In this document: piece by piece, positions 17,387 to 25,650 of the stretch
Numbering within the stretch: position 1 is the stretch's first letter
How the letters are laid out: each line of letters begins with the position of its first letter
Assembly (NCBI GenBank): GCA_947628045.1
Contig: CANQYP010000003.1
Span: 1 to 44,348 of the forward strand
Source of the DNA: an uncultured Lachnospiraceae bacterium
GTDB taxonomy: Bacteria > Bacillota > Clostridia > Lachnospirales > Lachnospiraceae
Length of the DNA stretch: 44,348 nt
Direction of reading: 5' to 3'
Notes under the pieces: generated by a model
Databases searched by the model: none
Seen by the model: only the letters and a program-made list of their open reading frames with translations
What the model was told of the DNA's origin: nothing
Made by a program: the position numbers and the translations under genes

Positions 17387-19027
17387 ATGAGAGAAAAATA
17401 TGAATCGTTATCTTTAGCCGTGCTGAAAGATCTGGCGAAGGCGAGAGGCATGAAGGGCATCTCGACGCTGAAGAAGGGAGAGCTGATCGAGGCGATGCTC
17501 GCGCAGGACGAGGCGGACAAGAAAGCGCAGTCCGCCGCGCCGCAATCCGCCGCGCAACAATCCGCCTCGCCGCAGGAGAGACCGGCGAGGAGAGGCCCGC
17601 GCCCGTCGCGCGATGCGTACAGAAGGGGCGGCGCGCGGGGCGCGCAGACCGATGCGGGTACATCCGTGCCGGAGACAGAGCAGGGTGTGCCGCGTCAGGA
17701 GAGACGTTCGGACGCAGATATGTCACGACAGGAGGGACGTTCCGATGCGGGTGCGCCGTGGCAGGAGAGACGTTCGGATGCAGATATGCCGCGGCAGGAA
17801 GGACGTTCCGATGCGGGTGCGTCGCGGCAGGAGAGCCGTTCCGATGCGGGCGCGCCGAGGGACAATCGGGACAAGCCCCCCTCGGAGCTCGCGCAGCTGG
17901 ACAGCGGGCTGGTGGCGACCGGCATTCTCGAGGTCATGCAAGACGGGTTCGGCTTTATCCGCAGCGACAATTACCTGCCGGGCGAGAACGACGTGTACGT
18001 CTCGCCGTCGCAGATCCGCAAGTTCAATCTGAAGACCGGCGATATCATTTCCGGCAATACGAGGATCAAGGCGCAGCAGGAGAAGTTCAGCGCGCTGCTC
18101 TACCTGAAGACGATCAACGGCAAGGCGCCTTCCGAGGCGATGAAACGTTGCAATTTCGAGGATATGACGCCGATCTTTCCGAATGAACGCCTGCGCATGG
18201 AGCGAGCGTCACGCGCGATCGCGATGCGGATCGTGGATCTGTTTTCCCCGATCGGCAAGGGGCAGAGAGGCATGATCGTGTCCCCGCCGAAGGCAGGTAA
18301 GACGACTCTTCTGAAGGACGTGGCGCGGTCGATCCTGGAGAACGACCCGAACATGAAACTTCTGATCCTGCTGATCGACGAGCGCCCGGAGGAGGTCACG
18401 GACATCAAGGAGGCGATCCGCGGCGAGAACGTGGAGGTCATCTATTCGACCTTCGACGAACTGCCGGAGCACCACAAACGCGTGTCCGAGATGGTGATCG
18501 AGCGTGCGAAACGCCTCGTGGAGCAGAATGAGAACGTGACGATCCTGCTCGACAGCATCACGCGCCTGGCGCGCGCGTACAACCTCACGGTCCCGCCGAG
18601 CGGCAGGACGCTCTCCGGCGGTCTTGACCCGGCGGCGCTGCACATGCCGAAACGGTTCTTCGGCGCGGCGCGCAAAATGCGCGAGGGCGGCAGCCTGACG
18701 ATCCTGGCGACGGCGCTCGTGGACACGGGCAGCAAGATGGACGACGTCGTCTACGAGGAATTCAAGGGCACCGGCAACATGGAGCTTGTGCTTGACCGCA
18801 AGCTCTCCGAGCGGCGCGTGTTCCCCGCCATCGATATCCCGAAGTCCGGGACGCGGCGCGAAGACCTGCTGCTGGACCGCGAGGAGCAGGAGGCGGTCTA
18901 CATCATGCGCCGGGCGCTGAACGGGCTGAAGTCCGACGAGGCGGTCGAGAATATCCTGAATATGTTTGTGCACACGCGGGACAACCGCGAGCTGGTGCAG
19001 CGGGTGCGTCGGCAGAAGTTTGTGTGA
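17387..19027 (+). CDS. rho: Transcription termination factor Rho
   Basis: Rho is the hexameric RNA helicase that ends transcription at untranslated RNA. The 546-residue protein starts with a Rho_N/SAP-like helical domain ([16 protein letters not shown]). A disordered arginine-, serine- and glutamine-rich insertion covers about residues 45-165. The RNA-binding cold-shock domain follows ([15 protein letters not shown], near residue 182), then the ATPase core with P-loop [11 protein letters not shown] near residue 302 and Walker [10 protein letters not shown] near 328. The R-loop and Q-loop regions ([29 protein letters not shown]) are intact. E. coli Rho is 419 residues; the insertion explains the extra length. 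Confidence 0.96.
   Translation: MREKYESLSLAVLKDLAKARGMKGISTLKKGELIEAMLAQDEADKKAQSAAPQSAAQQSASPQERPARRGPRPSRDAYRRGGARGAQTDAGTSVPETEQGVPRQERRSDADMSRQEGRSDAGAPWQERRSDADMPRQEGRSDAGASRQESRSDAGAPRDNRDKPPSELAQLDSGLVATGILEVMQDGFGFIRSDNYLPGENDVYVSPSQIRKFNLKTGDIISGNTRIKAQQEKFSALLYLKTINGKAPSEAMKRCNFEDMTPIFPNERLRMERASRAIAMRIVDLFSPIGKGQRGMIVSPPKAGKTTLLKDVARSILENDPNMKLLILLIDERPEEVTDIKEAIRGENVEVIYSTFDELPEHHKRVSEMVIERAKRLVEQNENVTILLDSITRLARAYNLTVPPSGRTLSGGLDPAALHMPKRFFGAARKMREGGSLTILATALVDTGSKMDDVVYEEFKGTGNMELVLDRKLSERRVFPAIDIPKSGTRREDLLLDREEQEAVYIMRRALNGLKSDEAVENILNMFVHTRDNRELVQRVRRQKFV
17705..17869 (+). repeat. Five 33-base tandem repeats within rho
   Basis: Five units of 33 bases encode RSDAxxxxQEx: [44 protein letters not shown] and [11 protein letters not shown]. 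Alternating DM and GA versions give a 66-base higher-order period. They fall in the insertion between the N-terminal and RNA-binding domains. Confidence 0.9.
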
Positions 19028-19050
19028 TCGCGGTACTAGGAGGCGAGGAT

Positions 19051-19302
19051 ATGACGGAGGAAGTAAAACTTATAATCGAAGAGCTTAACGAATTGAAACA
19101 GGCTGTCAAGGACATTCAAATGACGCTTGAAAATGAAACAAACCGGAACATAAGGATCATAGCGGAAGGACATCTCGATCTGAATCGGAAACTGGACGAG
19201 GCTTTACGGGCAGAAAATGAAAAAGAGGTACTTTTGATTCGCGTGAACAGTCTTGAGACAGAAGTTAAGAAACTGAAAGAAAGAATTGAAAGGATAGCGT
19301 AG
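19051..19302 (+). CDS. Small coiled-coil protein, function unknown
   Basis: An 83-residue charged protein that looks almost entirely helical, with heptad-like spacing of leucine and isoleucine (VKLIIEELNELKQAVKDI; LLIRVNSLETEVKKLKERI). It should form a coiled coil. No signal peptide or membrane segment is seen. The start at 19051 follows AGGAGGCGAGGAT. It lies 23 bases after rho and may be cotranscribed with it, although its base composition is more AT-rich. I do not recognise a named family. Confidence 0.7.
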   Translation: MTEEVKLIIEELNELKQAVKDIQMTLENETNRNIRIIAEGHLDLNRKLDEALRAENEKEVLLIRVNSLETEVKKLKERIERIA

Positions 19303-19317
19303 CGGCGAAATTTCTGG

Positions 19318-19346
19318 TTGCAATTTCCCTGAAAATATGCTATCAT
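19318..19346 (+). promoter_or_regulatory. Promoter for rpmE
   Basis: TTGCAA at 19318-19323, a 17-base spacer and TATCAT at 19341-19346. The predicted start near 19353 leaves a leader of about 178 bases before rpmE. Confidence 0.65.
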
Positions 19347-19352
19347 CTATAA

Positions 19353-19530
19353 GCTGTCCTATATTGAGGCGGGACAGTGAACTGCAGGGACTTGCAGGGA
19401 TAGTCCGGGGAGGCTTGCCGCGGTAACAGATGAGCGGCATCGACCGGAAAAGGGCGGAGGCTATGGGCGGCGGATGGGCCGCGGATCAGCCGTGCCGCAG
19501 TTCACGATCAAAGAAGAAGAGGTGAAAATC
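19353..19530 (+). ncRNA. Structured leader RNA upstream of rpmE
   Basis: CTGTCC (19354-19359) pairs with GGACAG (19372-19377). Directly after, GTGAACTGC (19377-19385) pairs perfectly with GCAGTTCAC (19497-19505), enclosing about 110 bases. Inside, GGACT/AGTCC and GCCGC/GCGGC hairpins are possible. The closing stem ends 25 bases before the rpmE start codon, close to its ribosome binding site. L31 genes in Firmicutes are known to have autoregulatory leaders; whether this is one cannot be decided by eye. An open frame through it is incompatible with a conserved L31 N-terminus and was not used. Confidence 0.5.
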
Positions 19531-19737
19531 ATGAAAGAAGGAATCCATCCGGAGTATTATCAGGCAACGGTGACATGCAACTGTGGCAACACGTTTGTGA
19601 CTGGTTCCACGAAGAAGGATATTCACGTGGAAATTTGCTCCAAGTGCCACTCGTTCTACACGGGTCAGCAGAAGACTGCGGCAGCCCGCGGACGTATTGA
19701 GCGATTCAATAAGAAATACGGGATTGAATCCAAATAG
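19531..19737 (+). CDS. rpmE: 50S ribosomal protein L31, zinc-binding type
   Basis: A 68-residue L31 of the zinc-containing (C+) form: cysteines at positions 16, 18, 36 and 39 (ATVTCNCGN and [11 protein letters not shown]) can bind zinc. The basic tail [14 protein letters not shown] contacts rRNA and links the subunits in known structures. The ATG at 19531 follows GAAGAGGTG and gives the conserved [10 protein letters not shown] start. It opens the rpmE-DUF1385-prmC-prfA order common in Clostridia, although a terminator-like hairpin lies right after it. Confidence 0.95.
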   Translation: MKEGIHPEYYQATVTCNCGNTFVTGSTKKDIHVEICSKCHSFYTGQQKTAAARGRIERFNKKYGIESK

Positions 19738-19752
19738 TTTAGAGATCATACG

Positions 19753-19816
19753 GGACTGTCGTCAAATAGAGCTCGTGGGACACGGGCTGGTTTGCGGCAG
19801 TCCTATTTATTTTTAT
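19753..19816 (+). terminator. Terminator or attenuator after rpmE
   Basis: GGACTGTCG (19753-19761) pairs with CGGCAGTCC (19795-19803), one G-U, and TATTTATTTTTAT follows. An inner hairpin AGCTCGTG/CACGGGCT strengthens it. It should end most rpmE transcripts. Confidence 0.7.
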
Positions 19817-19917
19817 AAAGCCCGGTCTCCGTGGAGAGCGGACGACAAGCCCGCGATGCGAAATCAGTCCTTTCGGGTTTGCAGATCCGATTATCTGTGA
19901 AAGGTGCCGTGGGCTTT
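19817..19917 (+). ncRNA. Possible structured RNA before the DUF1385 gene
   Basis: AAAGCCC (19817-19823) can pair with GGGCTTT (19911-19917). Within the loop, CCTTTC (19869-19874) pairs with GAAAGG (19899-19904), and CAGAT (19882-19886) with ATCTG (19893-19897). A small TCTC/GAGA hairpin lies at the 5' end. The closing stem ends 25 bases before the DUF1385 start codon. No known riboswitch signature was recognised. Confidence 0.35.
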
Positions 19918-19942
19918 TAGCTGTGGTGAAGGAGGAATTACA

Positions 19943-21037
19943 ATGAAACCATCCGGGATAGGAGGACAGGCGGTAATCGAGGGCGTCATGATGCGCAACG
20001 GCGGCAAGTACGCGGTGGCGGTGCGGACGCCGGACAAGCGGATCGTGGTGGACGTGCAGGAATGCAAGAGTTCAAAGTTCAAGCACCAGAAGTTTGTGCA
20101 ACTGCCGATTATCCGCGGTGTGGTGAATTTCGTCGACTCTCTGGTGCTCGGTATGAAGTCGCTGATGTATTCCGCGTCGTTGTTTGCCGAGGAGACTGAC
20201 GAGGAGAGAGCGGAGCGCGAGGGCAAGGCGCGCGAAAAGGCGCGGGCGAAGGCGGAGAAACTGAAGGCAAAGGGCAGGGACGCAGAGGCGCAGAGGGCGC
20301 TCGACAAGTGCGAGGCGAAACTGAAAAAGGCGGCGGAGGACCCGGATTCGGCGGGCGACGACGCGCTGATGACGGCGACGGTGGTCTTTTCGCTCGCGTT
20401 CTCGGTGGCGCTGTTTATCCTGCTGCCGTATTTCCTGTCGCGCTTTCTGCGGAATGTGATCGCGTCCGAGACACTGATCCTGGTGGCGGAGGGCATCGTG
20501 AAGTTGCTGATCTTTTTCGGCTACCTGTACCTGGTTTCGCGCATGAAGGATATCCAGCGGAATTTCATGTACCACGGCGCGGAGCACAAGTGCATCAACT
20601 GCATTGAGCACGGGCTGGAGCTGAACGTGGAGAACGTGCGGATAAGCTCGCGCGAACATAAGCGCTGCGGGACGAGCTTTCTGTTTATCGTGATGTTTGT
20701 GAGCATCGTGTTTATCATGGTGGTGAGCATTCCGCTGTTCGCGTTGATCCATGTGCACGCGGGATTCTGGCGCGTTGTGCTGCGGCTGGCGCTGCTGCCC
20801 CTGATCGCGGGCGTGTCGTACGAGTTTATCCGGCTGGCGGGTATGAGCGACAGCAAGATCGTCAATATTCTGAGCAAGCCGGGCATGATGCTGCAGCACA
20901 TGACGACGAAGGAGCCGGACGACTCGATGATCGAGGTGGCGATCGCGTCGGTCGAGGCGGTGTTTGATTGGAAAGAGTTCGAGAACCGGGAATTCGGGAC
21001 GCACTACGAGCTGGACGCGAAGAAGGCGGAAGAATGA
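19943..21037 (+). CDS. DUF1385 family membrane protein
   Basis: A 364-residue protein of the DUF1385 family. The conserved N-terminus GGQAVIEGVMMRNGGKYAVAVR is followed by a charged K/E/A-rich coiled region (about 85-150). Membrane helices follow near 160-215 and 265-310, with a conserved core YHGAEHKCINCIEHGLEL and SREHKRCGTSFLF whose histidines and cysteines look metal-binding. The family is almost always beside prmC/prfA in Clostridia, and its function is not known. The ATG at 19943 has AAGGAGG; upstream in-frame starts do not. Its stop overlaps the prmC start by 4 bases (ATGA), so the two are translationally coupled. Confidence 0.9.
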   Translation: MKPSGIGGQAVIEGVMMRNGGKYAVAVRTPDKRIVVDVQECKSSKFKHQKFVQLPIIRGVVNFVDSLVLGMKSLMYSASLFAEETDEERAEREGKAREKARAKAEKLKAKGRDAEAQRALDKCEAKLKKAAEDPDSAGDDALMTATVVFSLAFSVALFILLPYFLSRFLRNVIASETLILVAEGIVKLLIFFGYLYLVSRMKDIQRNFMYHGAEHKCINCIEHGLELNVENVRISSREHKRCGTSFLFIVMFVSIVFIMVVSIPLFALIHVHAGFWRVVLRLALLPLIAGVSYEFIRLAGMSDSKIVNILSKPGMMLQHMTTKEPDDSMIEVAIASVEAVFDWKEFENREFGTHYELDAKKAEE

Positions 21038-22011
21038 CGCTGCGGGAGCTGCTGCGGTCTGGGGAAGAATATCTGGCACAGCACGGCGTCGCGGACGCGC
21101 AGGTGGACGCGTGGCTGCTGCTGGAACACGTGACGGGGCTTAGCCGCGCGCAGTATCTGGCGCGGGCGGCGGAGCCGCTGGAGGCGGTCTGCGGGACGCT
21201 GCGTGAGGAAGAGAGACCGGGGATTGCAGGGGCGGACAATCGAAGGGATTCGGAAATGTGTCTGCAACAGCAGGAATCTGCAGGAAAGCTGGACTTTGTT
21301 GAGGATATAGTTCAACAATATAGGGAGCTAATGGAGTGTCGGGGAAGGCGTATCCCCCTGCAGCACCTGACCGGGGAGCAGGAGTTTATGGGACTGCCGT
21401 TTCTGGTGAATGAGCATGTGCTGATCCCGCGGCAGGACACGGAGACGCTCGTGGAAGAGGCGCTCGCGCGGCTGCAGCCGGGCATGCGGGTGCTCGATTT
21501 GTGCACCGGCTCCGGGTGCATCGCGGTGAGCCTGGCAAAGCTGGGAGCAGGGTACGTCGCGCGAAAGGAATTCTCTCCTGTGGACGCGTCGGACATTTCC
21601 CCGGAGGCTCTTGCGGTCGCGCGGGAAAATGCGCGGCGGCTGGGTGCGCAGGTGCGCTTTATAGAGAGCGATCTGTTCGCCGGAGTCGAAGAAAAATATA
21701 ATATGATCGTATCGAACCCGCCCTATATTCGCACGGCGGTGATCGACGGGCTGGCGGAGGAAGTGCGCTTGCACGAGCCGAGACAGGCGCTCGATGGGTC
21801 GGAGGACGGGCTGCATTTTTACCGCGAGATTGTGCGGCAGAGCCCGGCGTATCTGACAGAGGGCGGCTGGCTGCTCCTTGAGATCGGGTTCGATCAGGCG
21901 GAGGCGGTGAGTGGGCTGATGGCGGACGAGGGTTTTGAAGAGATCGAGGTGATCCGGGATCTCGCCGGGCATGACCGCGTCGTCGTCGGCAGATGGATCG
22001 GACGCGGTTGA
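21034..22011 (+). CDS. prmC: Peptide chain release factor N5-glutamine methyltransferase
   Basis: PrmC methylates the glutamine of the GGQ motif in release factors, using S-adenosylmethionine. The 325-residue protein has the N-terminal helical domain, the linker PLQHLTGEQEFMGLPF and a Rossmann methyltransferase domain. Motif I is VLDLCTGSGCIAVSLA, and the catalytic NPPY lies in IVSNPPYIRT. It is longer than the usual 280 or so because of an insertion at about residues 52-92. The start overlaps the DUF1385 stop. Its substrate PrfA is encoded immediately downstream, the usual arrangement. Confidence 0.94.
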   Translation: MTLRELLRSGEEYLAQHGVADAQVDAWLLLEHVTGLSRAQYLARAAEPLEAVCGTLREEERPGIAGADNRRDSEMCLQQQESAGKLDFVEDIVQQYRELMECRGRRIPLQHLTGEQEFMGLPFLVNEHVLIPRQDTETLVEEALARLQPGMRVLDLCTGSGCIAVSLAKLGAGYVARKEFSPVDASDISPEALAVARENARRLGAQVRFIESDLFAGVEEKYNMIVSNPPYIRTAVIDGLAEEVRLHEPRQALDGSEDGLHFYREIVRQSPAYLTEGGWLLLEIGFDQAEAVSGLMADEGFEEIEVIRDLAGHDRVVVGRWIGRG

Positions 22012-22107
22012 ACCGCCGAAACAGGAAACAAAATGGCGCTGCAGTAAGCCGTAAAGATTTTTTGATGCAAATTGGGAGAGTAGAAGATAAGACAGGGAGG
22101 AAGTTCC

Positions 22108-23178
22108 ATGTTTGATAAACTAGACGATCTGCTGATGCGGTTCGAGGAGATTCTGAACATGCTGAACGATCCGGCGGTGATCGCGGATCAGGCAAAATTC
22201 CAGAAACTTATGAAGGAGCAGGGCAGCCTGCAGCCAATCGTGGACACGTATCGGGAGTACCGCAAGTGCAAGGAGACGATCGACGACAGCCTCGCGATGC
22301 TCGATGAGGAGTCCGACGAGGAGATGCGCGAGATGCTCAAGGAAGAGCTTTCGGAGGCGCGGAAGAAAGTCGAGGAACTGGAGCAGAAGTTAAAGATCCT
22401 GCTTTTGCCGAAGGATCCGAACGATGACAAGAACGTGATCGTGGAGATCCGCGCAGGCGCGGGCGGGGACGAGGCGGCGCTGTTCGCGGCGGAGATCTAC
22501 CGCATGTATGTGCATTACGCGGAGAGTCAGCGATGGAAGGTCGAGACGATGGATGCCGAGGAGATCGGCATCGGAGGCATGAAATATGTCAGCTTTATGA
22601 TCACCGGGCAGGGCGCGTACTCGAAACTGAAATATGAATCCGGCGTGCACCGCGTCCAGCGTGTGCCGGAGACGGAATCGGGCGGCAGGATCCACACATC
22701 GACGATCACCGTCGCCGTGATGCCGGAGGCGGAGGAATTCGAGGTCGTGATCGACGAGAAAGATATCCGCATCGACGTAATGCGCGCGTCGGGCAACGGC
22801 GGTCAGTGCGTCAATACGACGGATTCGGCGGTGCGGCTGACGCATTATCCGACCGGAATCGTCGTCTACAGCCAGACAGAGAAATCGCAGCTGCAGAACA
22901 AAGCGAAGGCGTTCGCGCTGCTGCGGGCAAAGCTGTACGACATCGAGCAGCAGAAGGCGCATGACGCGGAGGCGGAGCTGCGCAGGAGCCAGGTGGGCAC
23001 CGGGGATCGTTCCGAGAAGATCCGCACCTACAATTTCCCGCAGGGACGCGTGACGGACCACCGGATCAACCTGACGCTCTACAAGCTGGAGAAAATTATG
23101 GACGGCGACATTCAGGAGATCATCGACAGCTGCATCGCGGCGGACCAGGCGGCGAAACTCGCGAAGATGAATGAGTGA
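22108..23178 (+). CDS. prfA: Peptide chain release factor 1
   Basis: RF1 reads UAA and UAG and releases the finished peptide. The 356-residue protein has an N-terminal helical/PCRF domain, the codon-recognition PxT element (here PET in [13 protein letters not shown]) and the catalytic GGQ loop ([17 protein letters not shown]) whose glutamine is the PrmC target. The late [19 protein letters not shown] is conserved. The ATG follows GGGAGG. Length and motifs are normal. Confidence 0.96.
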   Translation: MFDKLDDLLMRFEEILNMLNDPAVIADQAKFQKLMKEQGSLQPIVDTYREYRKCKETIDDSLAMLDEESDEEMREMLKEELSEARKKVEELEQKLKILLLPKDPNDDKNVIVEIRAGAGGDEAALFAAEIYRMYVHYAESQRWKVETMDAEEIGIGGMKYVSFMITGQGAYSKLKYESGVHRVQRVPETESGGRIHTSTITVAVMPEAEEFEVVIDEKDIRIDVMRASGNGGQCVNTTDSAVRLTHYPTGIVVYSQTEKSQLQNKAKAFALLRAKLYDIEQQKAHDAEAELRRSQVGTGDRSEKIRTYNFPQGRVTDHRINLTLYKLEKIMDGDIQEIIDSCIAADQAAKLAKMNE

Positions 23179-23328
23179 ACCACTGCTTTGCATGCCGGTC
23201 AGGTATGAGCAATTGGGTAAATTAATGAAGGCGAGTGAGCTGCCTTTTGTGCGTCGACTGGGTTCGAGCAGTTGGGCAAGGCTAGCGAAGATGAATGAAT
23301 AAGCGGTAACGATTGGGAGAGTAGCTGT
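23179..23328 (+). repeat. Degenerate repeats of the prfA flanks
   Basis: The 150 bases after prfA contain a second, altered version of its last codons (GCGAAGATGAATGA near 23287, compare 23161-23174). They also hold two degenerate units, GAGCAATTGGGTAAATTA and GAGCAGTTGGGCAAGGCTA. ATTGGGAGAGTAG before the next gene also occurs before prfA near 22070. No promoter or hairpin stands out. Confidence 0.5.
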
Positions 23329-23772
23329 ATGGAAGAAAAGAATAAGGAGCGAATCTATCCGGTAAACAGCCTTCGGGTCTGTGTAGACGGCGACGCCGCG
23401 GAAGAGTTTCGAGGAAAATTTTACAGCAAGATGAACCCGGAGCCGATCTCCTTCCGCGACTTCGGGGAGCTGATCGTGCTGGCGGACAAGCTGTTTGACA
23501 AGCGGGGGTATCCGCAGACCTTTCAGGAAAAACGGAGCTTTCGGAGCACGGCGTCCGGGGCGGGGCATTATGCCGCGCCGGAGATTTTTCTGGGAGACGA
23601 AGAGATCCTTGCGCAGCAGGGGGCGTGCTGGACGTTCGACATTCTGGTACAGAGCCGCCGCAGGGCTGGCTGGCAGGGCGTTCTGCTCGGCGCGGACGGG
23701 ATCATGCGCGAGTACCAGAGCGAGATGGAATTGCTGAAAGAGATTGTCGCGGAGACGGAGCGGCACAAATAA
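23329..23772 (+). CDS. Hypothetical protein, 147 residues
   Basis: I do not recognise a family. The protein looks soluble, mixed alpha/beta, without signal peptide or membrane segment, and has no conspicuous catalytic motif. It begins MEEKNKERIYPVNSLRVCV, has a central FGELIVLADKLFDKRGYPQ helix and ends in an acidic helix (MELLKEIVAETERHK). Codon use and GC match the neighbours and the start follows GGGAGAGTAGCTGT, so it is probably a real gene. It lies between prfA and a radical SAM gene. Confidence 0.6.
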   Translation: MEEKNKERIYPVNSLRVCVDGDAAEEFRGKFYSKMNPEPISFRDFGELIVLADKLFDKRGYPQTFQEKRSFRSTASGAGHYAAPEIFLGDEEILAQQGACWTFDILVQSRRRAGWQGVLLGADGIMREYQSEMELLKEIVAETERHK

Positions 23773-23802
23773 ATAGCCGCCGCTGCGCCGGAGCATGACC
23801 CG

Positions 23803-23860
23803 TGGCGAAATAACAGTGGCGAAATAAATAACTATGGCAAAATAAATAATAATGGCGAGA
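23803..23860 (+). repeat. Short TGGCGAAATAA-like repeats
   Basis: Four variants of TGGCGAAATAA occur in a row (near 23803, 23817, 23835 and 23853, the last shortened) in the gap before the radical SAM gene. Each contains an in-frame stop, and no product is likely. Confidence 0.6.
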
Positions 23861-23892
23861 CAATATTAGACGGGAAAAGGAAACGCGATATC

Positions 23893-24510
23893 ATGAAACA
23901 CACCGCAATGACGATTTTATACGAGGTGCACGACAATCTCTACGTGAACCTGACAAATAAGTGCCCGTGCGCGTGCACATTCTGCCTGCGGCAGACGCGC
24001 GAGAGCATGGAGGAATCCGGATCGCTCTGGCTGGAGCATACGCCGACGCTTGAGGAAGTGCTGGCGGAGTTCGGAAAGTTCGACATGAGCAAGTACAAGG
24101 AAGTGGTTTTCTGCGGATTCGGCGAGCCGACGGAGGCGTTGGATGTGCTGTTGGAGACCGCGCGTTTCGTGAAGGAGCGCTATGGGAAACCGATCCGCAT
24201 CAATACGAACGGACTCGGCAGTCTGGTGAACGGCAAGGACATCGCGCCGCTTTTGGAAGGGCTTGTCGACACGGTCTCGATCAGCCTCAATACGCCGAAC
24301 CGAAAGAAATACTTTGAACTCGTGCGCCCGAAATTCGGGGAGCAGTCGTTTGACGCGATGCTGGACTTTGCGCGGGAGTGCGTGAAATATGTGCCGCACG
24401 TGGTGATGACGACCGTGGCGACGACCTTGACCGCGCAGGAGGAAGAAGAGTGCCGCGCGATCTGCGAGCGGCTGGGCGTGAAGTACCGCATCCGCCCGTG
24501 GGAGGATTGA
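23893..24510 (+). CDS. TatD-associated radical SAM protein
   Basis: A 205-residue radical SAM protein. YVNLTNKCPCACTFCLRQT carries the CX3CX2C cluster motif (with an extra Cys) that binds the 4Fe-4S cluster and S-adenosylmethionine. FCGFGEPTEALDVLLE is the GEP motif, and INTNGLGSLVNG and SISLNTPN fit the rest of the partial barrel. It matches the family found beside or fused to TatD nucleases (TIGR04038); no tatD is in this window. The reaction is unknown. The ATG at 23893 follows AAAGGAAA; an in-frame ATG at 23908 is possible. Confidence 0.85.
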   Translation: MKHTAMTILYEVHDNLYVNLTNKCPCACTFCLRQTRESMEESGSLWLEHTPTLEEVLAEFGKFDMSKYKEVVFCGFGEPTEALDVLLETARFVKERYGKPIRINTNGLGSLVNGKDIAPLLEGLVDTVSISLNTPNRKKYFELVRPKFGEQSFDAMLDFARECVKYVPHVVMTTVATTLTAQEEEECRAICERLGVKYRIRPWED

Positions 24511-24549
24511 CGAGGTAAAAACTGGGATTGGGAATCTGCGATATTTTTA

Positions 24550-24578
24550 TTGCCTTCTTGTGCCCTTGGTGTTATACT
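24550..24578 (+). promoter_or_regulatory. Promoter of the first PDDEXK_2 gene
   Basis: TTGCCT at 24550-24555, a 17-base spacer and TATACT at 24573-24578. The downstream leader with GGTTATACGCAGAATC is repeated before the second copy at 26066, but the -35 region is not. Confidence 0.55.
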
Positions 24579-24612
24579 GGTTATACGCAGAATCAAACAA
24601 AGGAGCAGGAGC

Positions 24613-25632
24613 ATGAAGGAAACTTATCTCAGGAGGTCTCTCGATTCTGCAAATGATAAAGCGAAGTATGACGAGAACGTAAAAACACTTCTCAGCGACA
24701 AGACGATCCTGTCGTGGATATTGAAATACTCCGCGGAAGAGTACAGGGAATGTAGCATAGACGAGATCCGTGCCTGCATTGAGGGAACCCCGCAGGTGGC
24801 GGACATCTCCGTCATGCCGGGGAGCACACGGTTAGACAAAGTCCTCGGGATGAATACGGAGGACGAAGTGCCGAACGAGGGAAGGATCACATTTGACATC
24901 ATCTTCTATGCGCTCCACCCGGGCACCGGTGAGCGCACGCAGATCTTTGTCAACGTGGAGGGGCAGAAGAACGGCAGCCCGGGTTATGACCTGGTCCCGC
25001 GAGGGGTGTTCTACTGCGCGCGCATGATCTCCTCGCAGATGGACGTGGTGACCACCGCGGAAGATTACGCGGTGAGGAAGGTGTACTCCATCTGGATCTG
25101 CATGGAAGAAAGGCGGAACGCGAACACGATCCGGGAGTACAGGATCCAGCCGCGGGACATTTACGGAAAGTACACGGGCAGGGAGCGGTACGACCTGCTG
25201 TCGGTAGTGATGGTGCGGCTCCCGAAGGACGAGGATGCGACAATGGGGAATCCGCTGCACAAGCTGCTGACGACACTCCTCAGCAGCAGGACAGCACCGA
25301 AGAAGAAAGAAAAGATACTGGAAGGTACATACGGCATTCCGATGAGCTATGAGTTGAAGGAGGCGGCGGAGAGAATGTGTAATTTATCGGATCTGGTAGA
25401 GGAACGTGGGATTGAGAAGGGACTTGAGCGCGGCATCCAGCAAGGACTTGAGCAGGGCGTCAAGCAAGGCATCGAGCAAGGTATCGAGCGTGGTACTGAC
25501 CTGGTAAACCGGCTTATCCTTAGTTTATCTCAGGACAGGCGTTTCGACGACTTGGCACGGTCCGCCTCCGATCCCGCTTATCAGGAAGAGCTGATGAAGG
25601 AGTACGGGATCCTGCCCAACGGAGAAAACTGA
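24613..25632 (+). CDS. PD-(D/E)XK nuclease family transposase/Rpn-like protein, intact copy
   Basis: A 339-residue protein of the PDDEXK_2 family. RITFDIIFYAL supplies the acidic residue, and IFVNVEGQKNGSPGY followed by PRGVFYCARMI supplies the E-x-Q variant of the E-x-K motif and the conserved helix. The family is annotated as putative transposase or recombination-promoting nuclease; activity is shown only for distant Rpn proteins. The C-terminus carries glycine-spaced charged repeats (GIEKGLERGIQQGLEQG) typical of these proteins and likely helical. The ATG follows AGGAGCAGGAGC. No terminal inverted repeats are evident. Related, damaged copies follow directly. Confidence 0.85.
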   Translation: MKETYLRRSLDSANDKAKYDENVKTLLSDKTILSWILKYSAEEYRECSIDEIRACIEGTPQVADISVMPGSTRLDKVLGMNTEDEVPNEGRITFDIIFYALHPGTGERTQIFVNVEGQKNGSPGYDLVPRGVFYCARMISSQMDVVTTAEDYAVRKVYSIWICMEERRNANTIREYRIQPRDIYGKYTGRERYDLLSVVMVRLPKDEDATMGNPLHKLLTTLLSSRTAPKKKEKILEGTYGIPMSYELKEAAERMCNLSDLVEERGIEKGLERGIQQGLEQGVKQGIEQGIERGTDLVNRLILSLSQDRRFDDLARSASDPAYQEELMKEYGILPNGEN

Positions 25633-25650
25633 CTCCCGAAAGGCTGAAAT

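Noticed and set aside
19474-19530. Longer N-terminus for L31 from an ATG at 19474
   Set aside because: It would translate the structured leader and displace the conserved [10 protein letters not shown] start, which has its own ribosome binding site.
23893-24510. Radical SAM gene as maturase for a peptide product (RiPP)
   Set aside because: No precursor-like small gene or transporter lies nearby, and the protein matches the TatD-associated family, which lacks a SPASM domain.
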